Shown: positions 48,630 through 60,733 of the stretch, in pieces
Layout of the letters: each line of letters begins with the position of its first letter
Position numbering within the stretch: position 1 is the stretch's first letter
NCBI GenBank assembly: GCA_934045075.1
Contig: OW203730.1
Span: 7,080,785-7,144,784 of the forward strand
Reading direction: 5' to 3'
DNA length: 64,000 nucleotides
From: Yponomeuta sedellus
Lineage: Eukaryota; Arthropoda; Insecta; Lepidoptera; Yponomeutidae
The notes under the pieces: generated by a model
Seen by the model: the letters and a program-made list of their open reading frames with translations, nothing else
Databases searched by the model: none
What the model was told of the DNA's origin: nothing
Translations under genes and position numbers: made by a program

Positions 48630-49095
48630 AAATGTAAAGGTTTTATTCAAAGTAGCGCAGATACTGCGGCTAGTTACTTGTAATGAACGTTACAAGTAAC
48701 TAGGTGTCCATTTCAAAATCTAAATCATTTTGGAGAAAAAATGGACAAAATAACTCCCAACTTAGTCTTTTCAAATTCCTTAATTAATAGAGTTTACATG
48801 AACTTTACAAAACTCATGCATTTTACACGCTTTAATTCCAGACATCACTGCCATCTAAATAATCCTTAATATTATAGTAGCTCTTTTGGCACAAAGTGTA
48901 CTTTACACATTTTTTGAACCGCGTTTCAGTCAAACTTAATATATCTACAAGGATTTTATTATAGAAACGTATACAATGCCCCATGTAAGATGTATAAACC
49001 TTTGCCAGCCTAAATATTGGGATCAAAAGATTATGTTTATTTCTAGTATTTACATTGTGTTGGCTACTAGCAGTTTTAAAGTTGCTAATATTTTG
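48630..49095 (-). pseudogene. LINE RT C-terminus plus 3' UTR, 5'-truncated
   Basis: The minus strand from about 49095 encodes NTRNKHNLLIPIFRLAK, then VYTSYMGHCIRFYNKI, TRFKKCVKYTL and SYYNIKDYL. These follow the usual order at the end of a jockey/CR1-like LINE ORF (NTRN..., SF.G..I.FYNK, FK..L...YY...D). The UTR follows, with a small hairpin (AGTTACTTGTAACG..) and GAATAAAACC. A second copy of the UTR lies at 42468-42594. Frame intact but only about 75 codons. Confidence 0.75.
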
Positions 49096-49097
49096 CC

Positions 49098-49190
49098 TGA
49101 CTTCATCATCATCATTTCAGCCTATTGCAGTCCACTGCTGGACATAAGCCTCCCCCAGGGTGCGCCACAAGACCCGATCTCCTTTGCCTG
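49098..49190 (-). repeat. LINE tail block with CTGCTGGACATAAGC
   Basis: ATCATCATCATTTCAGCC..AGTCCACTGCTGGACATAAGCC is the lepidopteran repeat block found at the end of RTE-like LINEs (also at 5345, 14812 and 60343). Only the tail is present. Confidence 0.6.
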
Positions 49191-49358
49191 ACATACCTAC
49201 ATAATATTTTCATAGATATAATAATAAGTGCGGATGCAACTACTGATGCTTCACGAAGGTTTTCTTCATCGTTAGTCTGTGATATTGCTACTTCAAATTC
49301 GCATATGTACGTAATTTTGACAATAAACACATAGGTACATGCACTCACTGGGAATCTA

Positions 49359-49450
49359 ACTCTAGTACGGCGATGGTAGCCCAGTGGGCAGAAAAATGGA
49401 TTCGGATGCGAGATACCCAGATTCTAGTCCCAGTGCGTATCATTAGATAA
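49359..49450 (+). repeat. Degenerate tRNA-SINE head (family of 32768)
   Basis: GGCGATGGTAGCCCAGTGGG resembles the box A region at 32776, and CAGATTCTAGTCCCAGTGCG resembles its box B region. The 3' part of this family lies 400 bases on, at 49862-49982, so a LINE fragment may have interrupted one SINE. Confidence 0.5.
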
Positions 49451-49474
49451 AATTTTGATATTACATCTGATTGA

Positions 49475-49665
49475 TTGTCTGATTGGGTCCCGTGCGATGG
49501 CTACCGACGACGAGGCAGACCAAGGCGGAGATGGTGTGACGACCTGACCAAATATTTACCTGGGTGGGAAGCATTGGCCGTCAGCAAAGAGGAGTGGAAA
49601 TCTGAAGGGGTGGCCTTTGCCCAGCAGTGGGACACAGCCATGGCTAATAAAAAAAAAATACATCA
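49475..49665 (+). pseudogene. RTE-like LINE RT C-terminal fragment
   Basis: The frame reads RRRGRPRRRWCDDLTKYLPG, then KEEWKSEGVAFAQQWDTA and a stop after an A-rich tail. GRP..RW.DDL followed by W......AFAQQWD is the signature end of RTE-like LINE ORFs. It is 5'-truncated, without RT motifs. Confidence 0.75.
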
Positions 49666-49861
49666 ATAAAATTACACCATCAATGAAATATATTTAATTT
49701 ACTTTCACCGCACACTACATCATCGTTCTTTCATATAAATACAAATATACTACATGTGTTTGTAAATTGTGTATCTGTTGTCACGATTTACACACACACA
49801 CTGTCCAAATGCATGCAGTAAGATATATAGATGAATATTTAATATTTCAAAAATTTACCAC

Positions 49862-49982
49862 CATCTATAAAAAACCATGTCCTAGGCACTACAGCGTCGT
49901 AGTGGTCCCTTCACCTATCTAGTGTGAGTGAAGATACCACTGGACGCTGTATAAAATTCATCTCATTAAGTAGATGCAAAAA
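49862..49982 (+). repeat. tRNA-SINE 3' part (family of 32768)
   Basis: CTATAAAAAACCATGTCCTAG, GGCACTACAGCGTCG, GTGTGAGTGAAGATACCACT and GGACGCTGTATAAAAT parallel 33045-33160 almost base for base. Confidence 0.8.
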
Positions 49983-50769
49983 AGGCCATTTTTTATATCA
50001 TTTCATTGGTAAAATTGATCAAATTTAGCTTTTGGTACCTCGTAATAATTACTAGTTGATAAAAATATTTTAAAATATTACTTTAAAAGAAAACTGATCC
50101 TAGTTTAGACATCACGCATTCATTATTTAAGTGCAACCTGAACGTAACTGTATGTCAAAATTTAACTCTAAATTTAGGATGATATTGCACATTTATATAA
50201 TTGCACTGATTATGACGATCTTATTGTGCCGAAAAACATCTTAAAGAAAAGTCTGTGTCATTTACCCAGACCTCTTAAGATTTGAAATCACTCTTTTTCG
50301 CTGAATACGCTCATCGTGTCATCAAATTATAGCATCAGATTACAAAACCATTACAACTTTACTAAACTGCAATAAACTTCACAAATTCACCAAATGGCAT
50401 TGTAGAACGCAATATAATCAAGTTAACGAGAACGCCTCCAATTACGATTACAAAGCCGAGAACAACTTTCAGCAACCGACGTAATTAGTTTGCCAGTGTT
50501 CCCAAAAAAGATACTCACCGGAAACGTGGAAATAGTCAAAATTAATAGCGACCACGCTTAATAAGATTTGGACTCTAGAGCCACCCACAAACTACAGACT
50601 GTGTAGTAATTTATTCATGTCCGAAACTTGGGCCGCGGATAATCTAAGTACGAGGTTCCTTAATCTAACCGCTTGACGAGATATAGATTACTCTAACGTC
50701 GCTTTTCAGTACCACTTAGACATATCAGTTAAGCTTGATTTTAAGACTTTCTTAACTGACACTATATTT

Positions 50770-51410
50770 CTTTTGTGCTTACTGACTGATATTCCGAGAA
50801 TATTGGAAATACTCCCAGTAAAACCATAGTAAAACTTAAGACATCATTGTTGGCAGTCCCCGATTCATCTCCCGAGTTGACGTGAGTTCCTTTCCACCTA
50901 TCTTGTTTGATGGCATACCCAAACTGTTTAGCTCAGTGGTCAACATTCTAGGAGTCTCGTTTGATAGCATTCTGTTCTGGGTCATTACCATTTTCCACTA
51001 TTTTCAGTCGGACATGGTGAGTCGGAAGAAGTTTGCATCAGCAGGTTTTCCAAGATGCCTAGACTAAGGTTGTGTTGGCTCCGTCTCTCGTTCAGCATTC
51101 TCAACTACGCTGACATCTGCTATCTGGACATCACCGGGTAGAAACCAAATAAGCTTGGGCATCCCAATTATTCCTGCATATCTAATTAAACTTCAGTCTG
51201 ATTCCCCATTCAGAATACACAATGTTTCTCTCCTGAAATGCATTCTGTCTAACCCCAAAGATCCTATAGAGTTTCTCCATTCTTCCTATATTCTAATTCT
51301 TCGCTCATCCCAAAACCTCCCTTAAAACGTCTTCCCACAGTACCTAATTCAAACTTAAAATCTCACTACCTGACTGCTTGAAGTGAAATCTGTTGCCTAA
51401 ATGTATTTAA
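50770..51410 (+). pseudogene. Old LINE copy related to the 15.5-20 kb element
   Basis: The plus strand reads GSPRFISRVDVSSFPPILFD, then VNILGVSFDS, RKKFASAGF, ILNYADICYLDITG and LPTVPNSNLKSHYLTA. These align in order with the C-terminal third of the 15979-18768 ORF (GSPRMLSRVD, LPRIQFEG, VKNLGIIMD, RKIFASAAS, ILDYADASYLDLT, and its FKSK end). Stops interrupt it at several points. It is truncated upstream of the RT core and inverted relative to the larger element. Confidence 0.8.
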
Positions 51411-51452
51411 TTATTATGTATTTATCTTATAAGTATGCATGTATAATATTAT

Positions 51453-51578
51453 ATTCTTTTTTAAATGCACTAACCCGTGCTAAGGAAAATTTAAAAACTA
51501 TTTAGAGGCTAAAAATTCCACCCATGCCGGGACTCGAACCCGCGACCTCTGGCTAAGCGTGCCAGCGCTCTCCCAACA
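51453..51578 (-). mobile_element. Truncated copy of the fold-back tRNA-like family
   Basis: End A (TTTTAAATGCACTAACCCGTGCTAAGG) leads into the antisense arm: AACTATTTAGAGGCTAAAAA, then CCACCCATGCCGGGACTCGAA and GGCTAAGCGTGCCAGCGCTC. It stops within the tRNA-like D arm. The sense arm and second terminus are absent, and I see no target duplication. Confidence 0.75.
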
Positions 51579-53110
51579 CATAACTACCCGTTATTTCACA
51601 TTCTATTATTTCTCAGATTCTTTTTTTTTATGTATAACCATCGACCGACTATATTCTTCTTGCAATCCACCGTCCAAAAGTAGTCTGAAAGAGATCTCTC
51701 TCGTAAGACCGCCAATTGTATGCATCTACATAGATTTAATAAACTATTTAATTTTGTATTTCTTTCTTGTGGATACATACATGTATCTATCTACCCAAAT
51801 CGCCTGTGTCGTATAAAACTACACAAAACATATTTTAAAAAATATTGGATAACATCAACTGTTCATATTTTAAACACAAATAACATCTTAATCGAATAAA
51901 TTAGAAATAGATGATCAAATTATTATGAGTTAGGAATTTTCCCAACAGCAAATTATGGTAAAAGTTAAGCAACTTTATTACATTTCCTTAAATACAATTT
52001 GTAATAAGAATTAGACGCATTGGTAATAATTATGTTCACCCAAACTCTTTAAAAGTGCTCTGAATGCTATGAATGGTGTAGCCTAATTTCGAACCAAATT
52101 GTTTTGTAGAATCAGTACTTGAGATAAGTATAACATTACAAATACGTACGAGTTCAGAGCCTGAGTTACACCTGCCTAATCCTAGATATTTAACGATCAC
52201 TTAAGGTAATAGAATAGCAATCCCAAGATTGGATTTGATCGTGCCCATTCATCTTATTACAGTGAGATTTTCGGGCACGTTACGAAAATCCAATATTCAT
52301 TTGACTCTGCCATAGTTCGGAACGAAAATATACACAGTTTCTATGAAAATAGGAGAAATAATGAAGCTGGTTAAAAGCTTGTAACATTCTAAGAAATTGC
52401 CTTAAGCAACTGTATATATATTTTAAGTAACTGTATATATAACTGTATATCCATAAACTGTCCTCAGGTCGTCAGCGTCATTGACGTCTGTTACTTCCCT
52501 TTACTCACTATATTAAACGCCAGTGTGGTACGAAGATAAAAATTATTGCATCAATCGTGTTGAAAAGCTCACCAGTGCGACCATAACCAATGGGGGCTCT
52601 AGTGTAGAGCTTTATTACTACCTATTTAATCCACAGAGCTGGACATCGCCAATAACTCATCGGGAATTCCAGGGATAACCGCGCGCAGCCCACAACCACA
52701 CCTGTATTAGGTCTGTTCATAATTCACATCGATAGGTACTGGCCGGCGATAAAAAAAAAACAAACCGACACCACACATAAATTAAACGAGTAAAAAATTG
52801 ACACCCTATCGAGGGGCCCAGAATAATCACACCGCTTAAAGTCGACCTAATTAGGCCGGTCAATCCCTTATAAATTATGTATGTAAAACGGGAATTGGAC
52901 ACAAGGCTAAAAGTTAAAATATCAAGCCAATTGACTGAGAAAACAGCTTCAAAACCAACACAGGCAAGCAGCCAAATTGCAATATTGGAAAGGAAACACG
53001 GCAAAAAAAAATTGAGTGAGTGTGAGAGCATTAAGAGCAGTAAATTCAACAAGAAACTAGCAGCTCTCATCTGCGAGTGCAGCAATGGAACTGAATGAGG
53101 TAGAGTAAAA
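51579..53110. other. No gene seen
   Basis: Overlapping frames at 52717-53085 (minus, hydrophobic) and 52877-53098 (plus, Lys/Ser-rich) are mirror images of one stretch. Neither has family or splice support. Confidence 0.35.
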
Positions 53111-53115
53111 AAAAA

Positions 53116-53251
53116 AATAAAGAAAAATACTTAGTAGAAATGTACAGCAGAACTTCACGACTTCTTTCTTATGTGATTATTCGAATAAAGAAAAATACTT
53201 AGTAGAAGTGTACAGCAGAACTTCACGACTTCTTTCTTGTGTGATTATTCG
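53116..53251. repeat. Tandem duplication, 68-bp unit x2
   Basis: AATAAAGAAAAATACTTAG..to..GTGATTATTCG occurs twice in a row (53116-53183, 53184-53251) with only two or three differences. It is a recent tandem duplication of unique sequence. Confidence 0.9.
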
Positions 53252-53259
53252 AATAAAAT

Positions 53260-56200
53260 TAAGGTCTTTCTACAGTTAAGGTGTTTGTTTTCCAATATCT
53301 TCTTAAAAGGTTGCACAAGTGCACGTAATATGCTAAACGAAACTGAGGAGTAGATACGCTTTTTAACGATAAAGTTGTGCCTGGAAGCTTGTGCGACCGA
53401 TATATCCAAGGGTGTTTCCAGCAAATCGCCCCCATTTATCTATAGTTAGAATCAAGGCAGACACTCACTTTAATCACCTTTTGGGACCGAAAGTTACGTC
53501 TGAATCCCCGTAGCTTAACGCACCTTAGTCATCCAGGGGTCATTGGATACGCTGACTTTCACTCCCCTACCACTCAGATCCAATTAATCTTTGAATGCTG
53601 TTCACGAGTTCCATGTTTGTTTTGCTTTTAAGCGCTAATCAAATACAGAGTTCTGAATTTCACCTCGGTCGGACGTGTATTTACAATAAACTTGAGAACT
53701 GTTTGCCTGAATTAAATTTTGTTTACCACTTTCTAGCTGGAAAATACTTATGGGAGTTGGCCACGTGACTAAAACGGTCGAGGCAATAATATTTCGAAAA
53801 GAGAACGAGAACGGCAAAGAAATTACTTTGCTGCGTATCAAGATCCTCCGTGTCCATTTGTCCTGAAAACAAAGGCATGTTGCCCATTGAAGAGTTTATC
53901 GCTAGCTGCGATAATATCGTCCAGTCGTCGAGCAAACTCCATTTAGGGCGTATCAACGGCCGCTCCCCGAGCCTGCGAAACGCCTCGTTGTTGTGCTGAA
54001 GTTTAAACAAGTAAAGTTTTCTGATACGAAAATAACTAAACTTGTACCTAAAAGAGCCTGAATGAAATACGACGGAGATAAAAGTGTTTTACGGTACGTA
54101 TGGTTAGGGATAAAACTGCAGCAAGTGCGGCAATTTTTATACATTACGTGTAGTGGTCTCGGAAGCCCACAATCCCCTTGCGTGCATACACACAAGTCGT
54201 ATTATTCGGAGACATTGCAAAGCGCTGGGTGAAATATGACTGTCAGCGGCCGCAACCCGCTTCTTTGTGGGATTTTTTTCGTGCAGTCTCGTGCGCTTCC
54301 GAATCCTTTTGGTTTCACTGCAGCAACAGAAGGCTTTAGTTAGCGAATCACGGTCTGTGTTTTTAGGACAAACGAGAAACGGAAAGACGCCGCTGTCCGA
54401 CCCTTTTTTGAATTGTCACCCGAGTCAACATGGGTGATGGATTATCTGAGATATTTTCACTTGAAGGTTTCGTCGGATTGCGAAAATTTCAGTCGCATAA
54501 AATTGTATCCGATTATAAAAGAGGGTTTTCAACATACTTAAATTTTATTTAATAATAATTTACTGCACAAAAAAAATTCACAGGATATTACATAAGAAAT
54601 AACATGTGCCTTTGCACATGTCATTTCTTACAAAGTTTAAGCTCTCCTTTGCGAGCTTAAACTTTTGTGTTATAAATTTTACTGAGGTTAAAAAACCTCC
54701 TCTCATAAATGACGCTTAAGAACACAATCTACATCGATATAGCGGGAGCAATTTGCAGTTAACTGGACGCGGGAGAGAGACGCAGCGGAAAATTTATGTT
54801 TTCCTTCCGTTCACATATCAACGTCACATGCACTGACAACCTGCAAACAACACGGTACCTGGCTACTGAAAAGAATAGGTAGGTCATACGGCTCCGTATC
54901 TCTATCCGGCTACGGCGAAACAAAATAAGGTGGTAGTGTTTCCAATTTTACGTCTGTAGGTTTTAGACGTCCAGGTCAAGATAGCATATCTTTTAGCATA
55001 CAAGCTACTTTGACCTAGGCTAAGACTTTATAGACCTAAAATTAATAAACAAGGGTCAACTGACGTGTTTTCTTTAAATCGAAATCATTACGAATCCGGT
55101 TACCTGAGAATCGAATGCGGGGACCGCGGTTTCAATAACACCGCACTGTAGTGGAGGACGTATGAGGATGGCCAAGGAACGAAAGATGTGACATGCCTTA
55201 ATTAGAGTTGACACGATAGACAATTGTTATCTTAAGATTAATAAAAAAATTGTGAATCGACTTTATCAATATGAAAAATATGTCTGACGGCTGTTAGACT
55301 GTTTGGAAGTGGTAAATTAAAAGATAACAAAAATATCCTGATACATGCCGCTGGTTGTGGTGTTCAAAATAAAAACTAATCCTCTCCGACAATTAGAGGA
55401 GTCTAAGAATAAAAAGCGTATTGGTTTCGTTTCTCTTAGGCAGTAGGTTTTTTTTCTTCATCTCATTCGAATTCCTCCAACGTAAGTCAATTTGCTTGCA
55501 ACCTGTCACAACCGTTACCGTCGTCTAGGAGGCCTTCCCAATTTTATACTTCAGGAAAACTAACGTACGAGAGGGTACACAATTATACAGTTTAGTGACT
55601 TTCACTTTCCGGAAAGGGATGTGCACACTGTGGAAACGGGGGCGGTCGGGCGTCGCTGTTAGCGCAGTATGCCTCTAGAATCGGGCGCGCCCCTGAGGGC
55701 AAAGGATAGTTTAGAAAATTTGAATGGCGAGTAGGTGACACGACGACTCGCCTCATGTTCGTCTGGTATATTTTGGTGAGATGCTGAAAAAACTGCATGG
55801 CGACATAGAGACTTTTGAGCTGTTTCTAGGTTTTCGTAGTTGCGGGCTTTATGTAAGGTCATTTGGTTGTCTATCGGCCCGTCACAATCCGTTCGTCTGT
55901 CAAGACCCTTTTCCTCAAAGCAATCAGGTTGAAATAATATTAAATACGAGTCCTTGAGAGTCCCTAAAAGTGTATAGTGTATACTAGTGTGTGTATACAG
56001 TGAAGTTTTTAGGCAACAAAATCAAATAAGATTACCTCACCGTCACATTTCATACTAGCTAACTCTTTGTTATCAATGCCTATAAGATGATGCCTATCGG
56101 AATCCTGAGAGGAGAGTGGTCAGCCGTGGTATGTTTGCGACTCGATATGCTTAGCTTAAAAGACCAGACAATCGCTTATGACAAGTCCTGCTATCACTAG

Positions 56201-57285
56201 CTCGCTTTCTTTTCACGATGAGACAAGCTAGGGGTGCCTCAAAACTGGATTCAAAACGAATGAAAACAAACCGAAACCGGCGTACGTGCATGCAGACTAA
56301 TGAATGTTAATGAGCGAAAGAGGCTTGTGAGGATCCTGACCAGTGGAAAACCCTGACGTCTGCTTACCCCTACGTGACACATGCGTGAGTTTAGGTACAT
56401 ATGCACTAACCAAAAAAAAAATGTACCAACCGGAAGTCTATTCTAGTATAGCACCTTTTCGGGTACCGGAATTACACCTCAAAAATTTAATTAAGGCCTT
56501 TTAAAAAAAATAAGTCTAGAAGTTCGACTAACTTGGGAATTCAATAATATTATTTTTTATGCCGGAACTGATACCATTGTGCTATAAAATATTCAATCCA
56601 AAAAACTAGACGGAAAATTTCGGGAACGATTTTATTGCTGTTAATCTGGTACCCGTCTCTATACTTGCGCTTGATTAAATTTTTGCACCCTGTATGTAAC
56701 AGAATCAGATTTATAATATTTTGAATTGCCTATCAACATTGCGTCCAAACAATACCAGTTTCCGCGCAGAAGAAATTCATTAGCGAAACATTTTTCTCCA
56801 ATAGCGGCAACGGGTGGGGCATTAAAATATCACGCAACAATAACGGACTCGAAAGGCAAAGATTCCAAGAAAAGGAACCGGAAAACAATGAAAGCCCGGG
56901 AAACAAAAGGCTCATTTCCCAAGGATCCCTCGCATCCTAATGTAGGCACAGGGAGTATCGATACGTTTCCCCTTTTCACCGGCGGCGAATGGAAATGGCA
57001 ACGGAGGAAACTACAAGTCGTCGAACTTATGGCTTGAAGTTGTCGTTAGATTCAGCTGCGAGCTAGATCTCGTGATATTAGACCACGCGATCAACCTTCG
57101 AGAGTGGTGGATTCACTCGGGCGGACTGTTGGTAGTTTGTTGTTGGTTAATAAACAGCCTAGGAATCAAACTGATGAGCCGTCAAATAGACCACTTTGTA
57201 GGTAAAACGAGAAATAAATACTAAGAGAAGGTACAGCGAGAAATACTAAGAGAAAACGTTTCAGGGGTTATTTTCTTTCCCGTGC
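53260..57285. other. No gene seen; paired hairpins at 54.6 kb
   Basis: The plus frame 56726-57037 (103 codons, basic) is unrecognised and lacks splice context. A fragment like the 183-292 repeat lies at 56335-56398 (minus). The rest is featureless. Confidence 0.35.
54594..54665. repeat. Two adjacent perfect or near-perfect hairpins
   Basis: Hairpin 1: AAGAAATAACATGTGC (54594-54609) with 54614-54629, one mismatch. Hairpin 2: AAAGTTTAAGCTC (54632-54644) with 54653-54665. They are separated by two bases. Origin unknown. Confidence 0.75.
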
Positions 57286-57295
57286 AATAGTGCTG

Positions 57296-57415
57296 TAATG
57301 TCCTACACTACAGTGTAGGACAGACGAGAATAGTGGTGGGTATCGATTCAATGACAGAAAATATAAACCTACAACTATTCTCGTTTCTCCTTTCAGCGTC
57401 GTAGGACATCACCTT
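57296..57415. mobile_element. Short fold-back element (MITE-like)
   Basis: The left side, GTAATGTCCTACACTACAG..GACGAGAATAGT, is roughly complementary to the right side, AACTATTCTCGTTTCTCCTTTCAGCGTCGTAGGACATCACC. A partial end copy, GTGATGTCCTACGCTGAAAG, sits at 58350-58372. The family is recognised only from these internal matches. Confidence 0.5.
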
Positions 57416-57703
57416 ACTGTCGCATGGGAAAATATATGGTCACCAAAACCTTGTCACTGTAGACATCAGTTTTATTACGATACTCTTAGGATCAAGTGCT
57501 AACAAATGTGCCTAGCCATATCGTTACATGGCTAACTAAGGTTAGCCATCACAATCACAGCAAAAACTATTTATACGGAGTGGTGAGATGAGAGCAAATG
57601 AGAAACTACCTTAACCTACGTTGTAATAGAGGATGTGTTAACGAAGCGCGAGACAAAAAGTATCTGAAACCGGCGAGAGTGCATGCAGACTAATAAATGT
57701 GGA

Positions 57704-58054
57704 TAACCCTTGTATGTCCCCACAGTTGGGGCACGGGTCTCCTCCTTCATCGCAGGAAGGTTAGGCCATACTCCACCACGAGGGCCAAGTCCGGGTTGGT
57801 GGAGGATTGTAAGACAATGGCGAGCTATACCGTCAGAAGTTATCAAGCCACCCATGAGGATTCTGACATGGCTTAACGACTAGCATTATATGACAGCCGG
57901 CAGCAACAGCTTTACGTGCCTTACGAAGCACGTAAGCGCTCGGAAAAATGCCACTAGCGGTAGTACGGTTACCCAGGACGGTCACCCATCCTGCACGTTA
58001 CCGTGCCTGTTGTTGCTTCCAATCACTCGGTTCGACTAGGCCACGAGCTCTTCA
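57704..58054 (+). repeat. Long copy of the 'TATGTCCCCACTGCTGG' repeat
   Basis: Co-linear with 4824-5187 over its whole length, with scattered substitutions. The two define a repeat of about 350 bases. No ORF survives in both. Confidence 0.75.
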
Positions 58055-58585
58055 TGAATAAGCAATTATATTTAATAACAAACAAAAGTATGTTTAATTC
58101 TGATACTAACGATGTATAATTTTAATGATAATTATCATGCTGTGTAAACTTCTTTTGGGTTGCAGCCTAGTTCTAGTCGACTTATTATGTTTTTCTATAC
58201 GTCTGTGGTTTTTACCTGTAAGCTTACCTTTTAAAATAAAATATATGAGAAGTTAAATTTAGAATATTATATCGGAAATATGAGCGACTAAATCAAGACA
58301 ATATATGCGCATTCCTACGTCTTATAGCATTCCTCAGGTGACAGTACCGTGATGTCCTACGCTGAAAGGAGGCGCACGGTTTGTTTGCGGAGCCTGAATT
58401 GCGCCAGCCCCAGGCACTAGGTCGTCTATGTAAGTTGCAGAGTGTAAAAGTTACACGACTAGGAATAGGCAACTTTCTATTCCTTTCCGCTTTCTAAATT
58501 GTTTCTGCTTTTGAAGAAGTATTTCTTCAAGATTCCTGCATGCTGAAATTTATAATCTATGTGAGCCTTTTGTTGAGCTGTATCT

Positions 58586-59187
58586 TAAAAACCTATTTAG
58601 AGGCTAAAAATTTCAATTCGAACCCGCAACCCCTCCGGCATACAATGTCTTCATCCTATAATGTCCTCATTCAATATTGTCCTGATCCTAAAAAGCCTGC
58701 ATCCTAAAAAATTCTCCTTACTATATTGTCTCTATATTACAATGTCTTCACCCTAAACAGTCCTAATCCTACATTGTCAATAACTCAACTAACAAGATAA
58801 ATAACTCAAACACTCCCATTTTCTTAACACATTTAATTTATTTTAAATGAGCAAACTTAAAATTAGAAAAAACCTCTGGCTAACCGTGCCAGCGCTCTCC
58901 CAACTAAGCTAATGGGCGACTCACCGACATCAGTGAAATTTCGAACATCTTTACAATACTCTCTGAATTACGTACAAATACAAGTATTATGCAATAAAGT
59001 ATATTCTATCCTCAGAACACAAAAATAATCATCTGAGATTCTATCTATCTACGTACAGGCAGCGACATCTAGCGGCAGTAATTTGCATCACTTTCACCTC
59101 TGAGTACTACCATACTTTGCAGTTAGGTTTTACATCGGAATGATATCGCTGAACCCACATGATTTTATTCTTTTTAATGCACTAACC
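58586..59187 (-). mobile_element. Old copy of the fold-back tRNA-like family with two nested insertions
   Basis: One unit in antisense: TTAAAAACCTATTTAGAGGC .. GGGCGACTCACCGACATC .. GCAGTTAGGTTTTACATCGG .. TTTTTAATGCACTAACC, flanked by GCTGTATCT at 58577-58585 and 59188-59196. It is interrupted twice. One insertion is 58635-58870, bordered by AACC(C/T)CT and made of degenerate TCCTAA..ATGTCC tandem repeats. The other is 58977-59049, bordered by TACGTACA. No sense arm is present, so not every copy is a fold-back. Confidence 0.75.
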
Positions 59188-59959
59188 GCTGTATCTGTTT
59201 CATAAATGTAATCTGTCTATTATATTGGAGATTTTGACTCGTATTAATGTAGCAGGTTCCATGTGCTCCGATAGTAAATAAATATGTTCACCTCAGCACG
59301 GATTTGGCGTGTAGTATTCAGGAACTTCACTATATTCGGTCACTTCATTGGTTTTAAATTTAACAAGTCTTAAGTATAACAGTAAAGTTTTATCTGACTA
59401 AAATACCTAAGCACTGCTATAAGAACAGATTTACCAGCCAGAGAAACAATTGCAAACGTTAGCCAACTTTGGAACACCGTAATTCACTCAACTCACGACA
59501 ATAAGGAATTGTTTTCTTGACCAACCGCCCACGGGAACCGCATTGAAATATTTAGCCAGAAACGAGCAGCGTTGCCAAAGTGACATTTCGCAGTGGGCTT
59601 AGAAGTCGGTTCCAAAAAGTTACGCTGCAACTGCTAGTCGGCAAAACCGCAATACACTACGGCCGGGAATTTTAGGAGGCATTTTTTGCAACCAAAGCTC
59701 TAGGTACTACGTATTTTTGTTGTGCATTACAAAACGGTGGTTGTACCTACAGATATTGTAGCGAACTAGCTAACCATGGGTTCTTTGCAAACTTAAAATC
59801 TATTTTTATAATCCATGGCTGACAGCTGCTAACAGGAAATTAACAGATTTCTTCTACGTCGATCCCTCACGAATATTAAAGGATCGAGATCATGGGAGAT
59901 TGTTAGTGTACGAGAAACCGGGAGAGAGCGAAGAAAAGATATATGAAATTTTGACCTAT

Positions 59960-60187
59960 TACGTTTAAATGATAAACCTACCCAATTCTTCCCGCGAGTG
60001 TCGTAAAAGGCGACAAAGGGACACAAACCGGGTGGTGGGCAGCAGCGTCCCCTGCAGTACAATTCTACCGAACTGCGATCCCCAACCCGCATGCCCAGCG
60101 TGGGGATTATGGGCATTACCCCCTATTATAGCACAACGTGTCGCTCTTTAGGGGAGGGCTATGTCCAGCAGTGGACTAGTATAGCCT
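59960..60187. repeat. Lepidopteran repeat fragment (CCCGCGAGTGTCGTAAAAGG)
   Basis: ATTCTTCCCGCGAGTGTCG, GGTGGTGGGCAGCAGCG, AACTGCGATCCCCAACCCGC and GGGGAGGGCTATGTCCAGCAG form a block order common in lepidopteran genomes, ending in the complement of the CTGCTGGACAT tail. The open frames here are repeat-derived. Confidence 0.55.
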
Positions 60188-60342
60188 GACGACGATAAAT
60201 CTACAATGGTCAGTAATTTACGCCCAACAACCCATCGTAAATGAAAGCCTAATATAAAAATCTGAAATAACTAATTAAGCAGGACCCACCTAAGTGAGTC
60301 AGAATGTTAGGTTTCCTGTTTCTTTTATACTGTGTTGTTTAC

Positions 60343-60400
60343 TATCATCAGCCCAAAGGTGCCCACTGCTGAGTATAGGCTTTTCCCCCCAGATGCCATC
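60343..60400 (-). repeat. LINE tail fragment
   Basis: ATCATCAGCCCAAAGGTGCC CACTGCTGAGTATAGGC is a diverged version of the CTGCTGGACATAGGC block at 49098-49190. Confidence 0.45.
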
Positions 60401-60733
60401 TTTAACGTTCCGTGCCACTGTGATGTTAGTCTTCTTTAAGATAATAATAATAAAAAAGTGTTTTTATTCAAGATTTCGTATGTTTGTCTTTTAAGTGGTT
60501 TGTGTTATTTTAGCATTTCCTATTCTATGTTTCTGTGTCAGTAGATGCACCATCTACATACATTCATATAAGCCAAACGCTCCTTTCGGGCTTCGCTATT
60601 ATAGTTGGGTAAAAACAGGGCCTGACCCGAGTTTCATAAAACTACAATTAGTAGTTTATTATTACAATGCAGGGTACATTTGAAGAATTGACATAGTAAA
60701 CAATGAATTGTAATTCTATGAAACTGACTAACG

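Noticed and set aside
52717..53098. Hydrophobic 122-codon minus frame, possible membrane receptor
   Set aside because: It mirrors a Lys-rich plus frame over the same bases, so its hydrophobicity is a by-product of the complement. No family pattern.
56726..57037. 103-codon basic plus frame
   Set aside because: No recognisable domain, no convincing splice sites, and within the length expected by chance.
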